From a virus, in the IMG/VR virus record IMGVR_UViG_3300044646_001351, positions 1-41,651 of that record: a DNA stretch of 41,651 bases; one strand, 5' to 3'. Position numbers and translations under genes: made by a program. Of this stretch, positions 40,493 to 41,651 are shown in pieces. The stretch's first letter is position 1. Each line of letters opens with the position of its first letter. The notes beneath the pieces were generated by a model. That model ran no database searches, was not told where the DNA came from, and saw nothing but the letters and a program-made list of their open reading frames with translations.

Positions 40493-41218
40493 ATGAATAG
40501 AAAACAAATGAAAAAACGTTTTACATCAGAAGTTAACATAATAGATTTTCAACCATACATGCCACAAAAGCGTAGACAAGTCACGCTATCCCCAAGAAAT
40601 AAAAGCCAAAAAGAATACCTAAGAAAATTACAAGATGAAACCAATAGCATTGTATTTGCTATCGGTCCAGCTGGTACAGGTAAAACTATGTTGGCAGTTC
40701 AAAATGGAATTAAGTTATTTCAAGAAGGCAAAATTGAAAAAATCGTTGTGACAAGACCCGCCGTTTCTGTAGACGAAGATTTAGGATTTTTACCAGGTAC
40801 ATTGGAGGAAAAGATGGCACCATGGACTAGACCTATTTTTGATGTCTTTTCAGAATATTATCAAAAAAGAGACATTACAAAATATTTAGAGGAAGGTGTT
40901 ATCGAGATAAGCCCACTAGCGTACATGCGCGGAAGAACTTTTAAGAATGCTTATATTGTTGCTGATGAAGTTCAAGGAACAACCATTAATCAAATGAAAA
41001 TGCTATTAACAAGGGTAGGTGATGGTTCTAAGATGGTTGTCACTGGAGATCTTAACCAAGCAGACCGTCTTGGTGAAAATGGTCTAGATGATTTTATAAC
41101 TAGACTTTCCAATCATGATTGTAAACTAATAGACCTTATCAGATTTGACCATACTGATATTGAACGTCACCCAGTAATTAAAGAAGTATTAGCAATATAT
41201 GGAGATTGCATAGATTAA
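40493..41218 (+). CDS. phoH: PhoH-like P-loop ATPase
   Basis: The 241-residue protein has the PhoH fold signature: Walker A GPAGTGKT (58-65), VTRPAVSVDEDLGFLPGTLE (86-105), Walker B AYIVADEVQG (153-162), then MLLTRVGDGSKMVVTGDL. PhoH-like ATPases are common in aquatic phages, where the host form responds to phosphate starvation; the phage role is unknown and may be RNA- or helicase-related. TAGGAG precedes the ATG. It is a single-gene + strand unit with its own leader hairpin and terminator. Confidence 0.93.
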   Translation: MNRKQMKKRFTSEVNIIDFQPYMPQKRRQVTLSPRNKSQKEYLRKLQDETNSIVFAIGPAGTGKTMLAVQNGIKLFQEGKIEKIVVTRPAVSVDEDLGFLPGTLEEKMAPWTRPIFDVFSEYYQKRDITKYLEEGVIEISPLAYMRGRTFKNAYIVADEVQGTTINQMKMLLTRVGDGSKMVVTGDLNQADRLGENGLDDFITRLSNHDCKLIDLIRFDHTDIERHPVIKEVLAIYGDCID

Positions 41219-41651
41219 TGTGTACAATTGACCGGGATACCATACGTATTAATTGTGTCCCGGTCAATATATATTTTCTTTTTTAATGTGTTACAATATA
41301 ATAATATTTTACCGGTTTTACAAAGTGCTAAATTGTGATATTTGCCAGGTAATAAATCCCCAGTACATTCTTGGTATTCATTGGTTATTAAATTTATGAT
41401 TTTAAAGATAATTTTTGGATTTATGAATGACCAACCAGGTGGCGGAATCGGTATTTCTGATGATACTCTCCTATAATCGCCGAATGAATTCCATACTTGT
41501 CTACCAGAAGTGAATACTTTTATAAAATTAACAGGTACCAATATTGGATCTGCTTCTATAAATATCATGTTATATGGGTCAAAATATAATACACTTTGTA
41601 TTTTATTGGTGCGTCTGGCTATCCGTTCTTGAATAGACCTAGGACCATATT
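41215..41651 (-). CDS. Hypothetical protein (5' end outside window)
   Basis: The frame stays open from its stop (41215) through the ATG at 41568 to the right edge, so the start lies beyond the window. Upstream of that ATG the frame reads YGPRSIQERIARRTNKIQ, then SVLYFDPYNMIFIEADP. The later part has IPIPPPGWSFINP and CTGDLLPGKYHNLALC. No known domain. Its 3' end overlaps the phoH stop by four bases and contains the terminator hairpin. Confidence 0.7.
   Translation of the reverse strand, partial: YGPRSIQERIARRTNKIQSVLYFDPYNMIFIEADPILVPVNFIKVFTSGRQVWNSFGDYRRVSSEIPIPPPGWSFINPKIIFKIINLITNEYQECTGDLLPGKYHNLALCKTGKILLYCNTLKKKIYIDRDTINTYGIPVNCTH
41227..41268. terminator. Bidirectional terminator between phoH and the converging gene
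   Basis: Fourteen-base arms ATTGACCGGGATAC and GTGTCCCGGTCAAT pair with a single T-G mismatch, loop of 14 bases, then ATATATTTTCTTTTTT on the + strand. It lies within the coding end of the converging gene. Confidence 0.85.

Overview
The window is a contiguous piece of an AT-rich tailed-phage genome that looks like a T4-superfamily myovirus (Caudoviricetes). The evidence is a family-B DNA polymerase with a C-terminal clamp-binding peptide, a probable gp45-type sliding clamp, a T4 RNase H-type 5'-3' exonuclease, a DsbA-like DNA-binding protein, T4-like late-promoter octamers, T4-style tail fibres, and genes packed with ATGA or TAATG overlaps. No tRNA, rRNA, CRISPR array, integrase or other lysogeny gene was seen. 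The host cannot be named. Several hypothetical proteins recall families I associate from memory with cyanophages and pelagiphages, so an aquatic Gram-negative host is a reasonable guess.

Layout. Bases 1-7493 (+) are a tail-fibre and adhesin block: a partial collar-domain fibre, two paralogous fibres, and a 980-residue glycine-rich adhesin. They end at a bidirectional terminator. Bases 7533-16309 (-) hold thyX with four small coupled genes, a metallopeptidase/VWA gene and its MoxR-type AAA+ partner, a run of small conserved hypotheticals, and the RNase H-type exonuclease. A GIY-YIG homing endonuclease lies alone on the + strand at 16444-17190. Bases 17289-24558 (-) are a replication region with small hypotheticals, the probable clamp, a DNA polymerase gene broken in two by an HNH homing endonuclease, and a DsbA-like gene. 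Bases 24673-33116 (-) look late: three probable virion proteins, a second GIY-YIG endonuclease, and a coupled set of four genes (cytidylyltransferase-like, ligase-like, Pol-beta-like nucleotidyltransferase and a small partner). Bases 33168-36296 (-) are a ClpA-type unfoldase and a DnaJ-type co-chaperone. Bases 36369-39028 (-) are the lysis operon (GH19 endolysin, two-gene spanin, holin, small secreted peptide) carrying a second HNH endonuclease. Two unknown genes follow, then phoH on the + strand and a gene running off the right edge. No stretch longer than 300 bases lacks a gene.

Regulation. Seven minus-strand promoters match the sigma-70 consensus exactly (TTGACA, 17 bases, TATAAT). They sit before moxR, the exonuclease, the clamp, dsbA, dnaJ and two hypothetical groups. 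A second class, (G/A)ATAAATA, resembles the T4 late promoter and sits before virion and nucleotidyltransferase genes, two homing endonucleases and, in a variant form, phoH. At two places, before dnaJ and before the nucleotidyltransferase set, the promoter lies in the loop of a hairpin. Readthrough RNA would fold the hairpin, but RNA started at the promoter would not contain both arms.

The most unusual item is the polymerase. The break falls just after the exonuclease I motif. The non-polymerase residues on each side of the break can be lined up with the start of an intein split very near its N-terminus. The intein's downstream blocks are missing, which suggests a fossil split intein at a fractured gene. 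The second candidate system is the ligase / nucleotidyltransferase / cytidylyltransferase cassette at 30513-33116.
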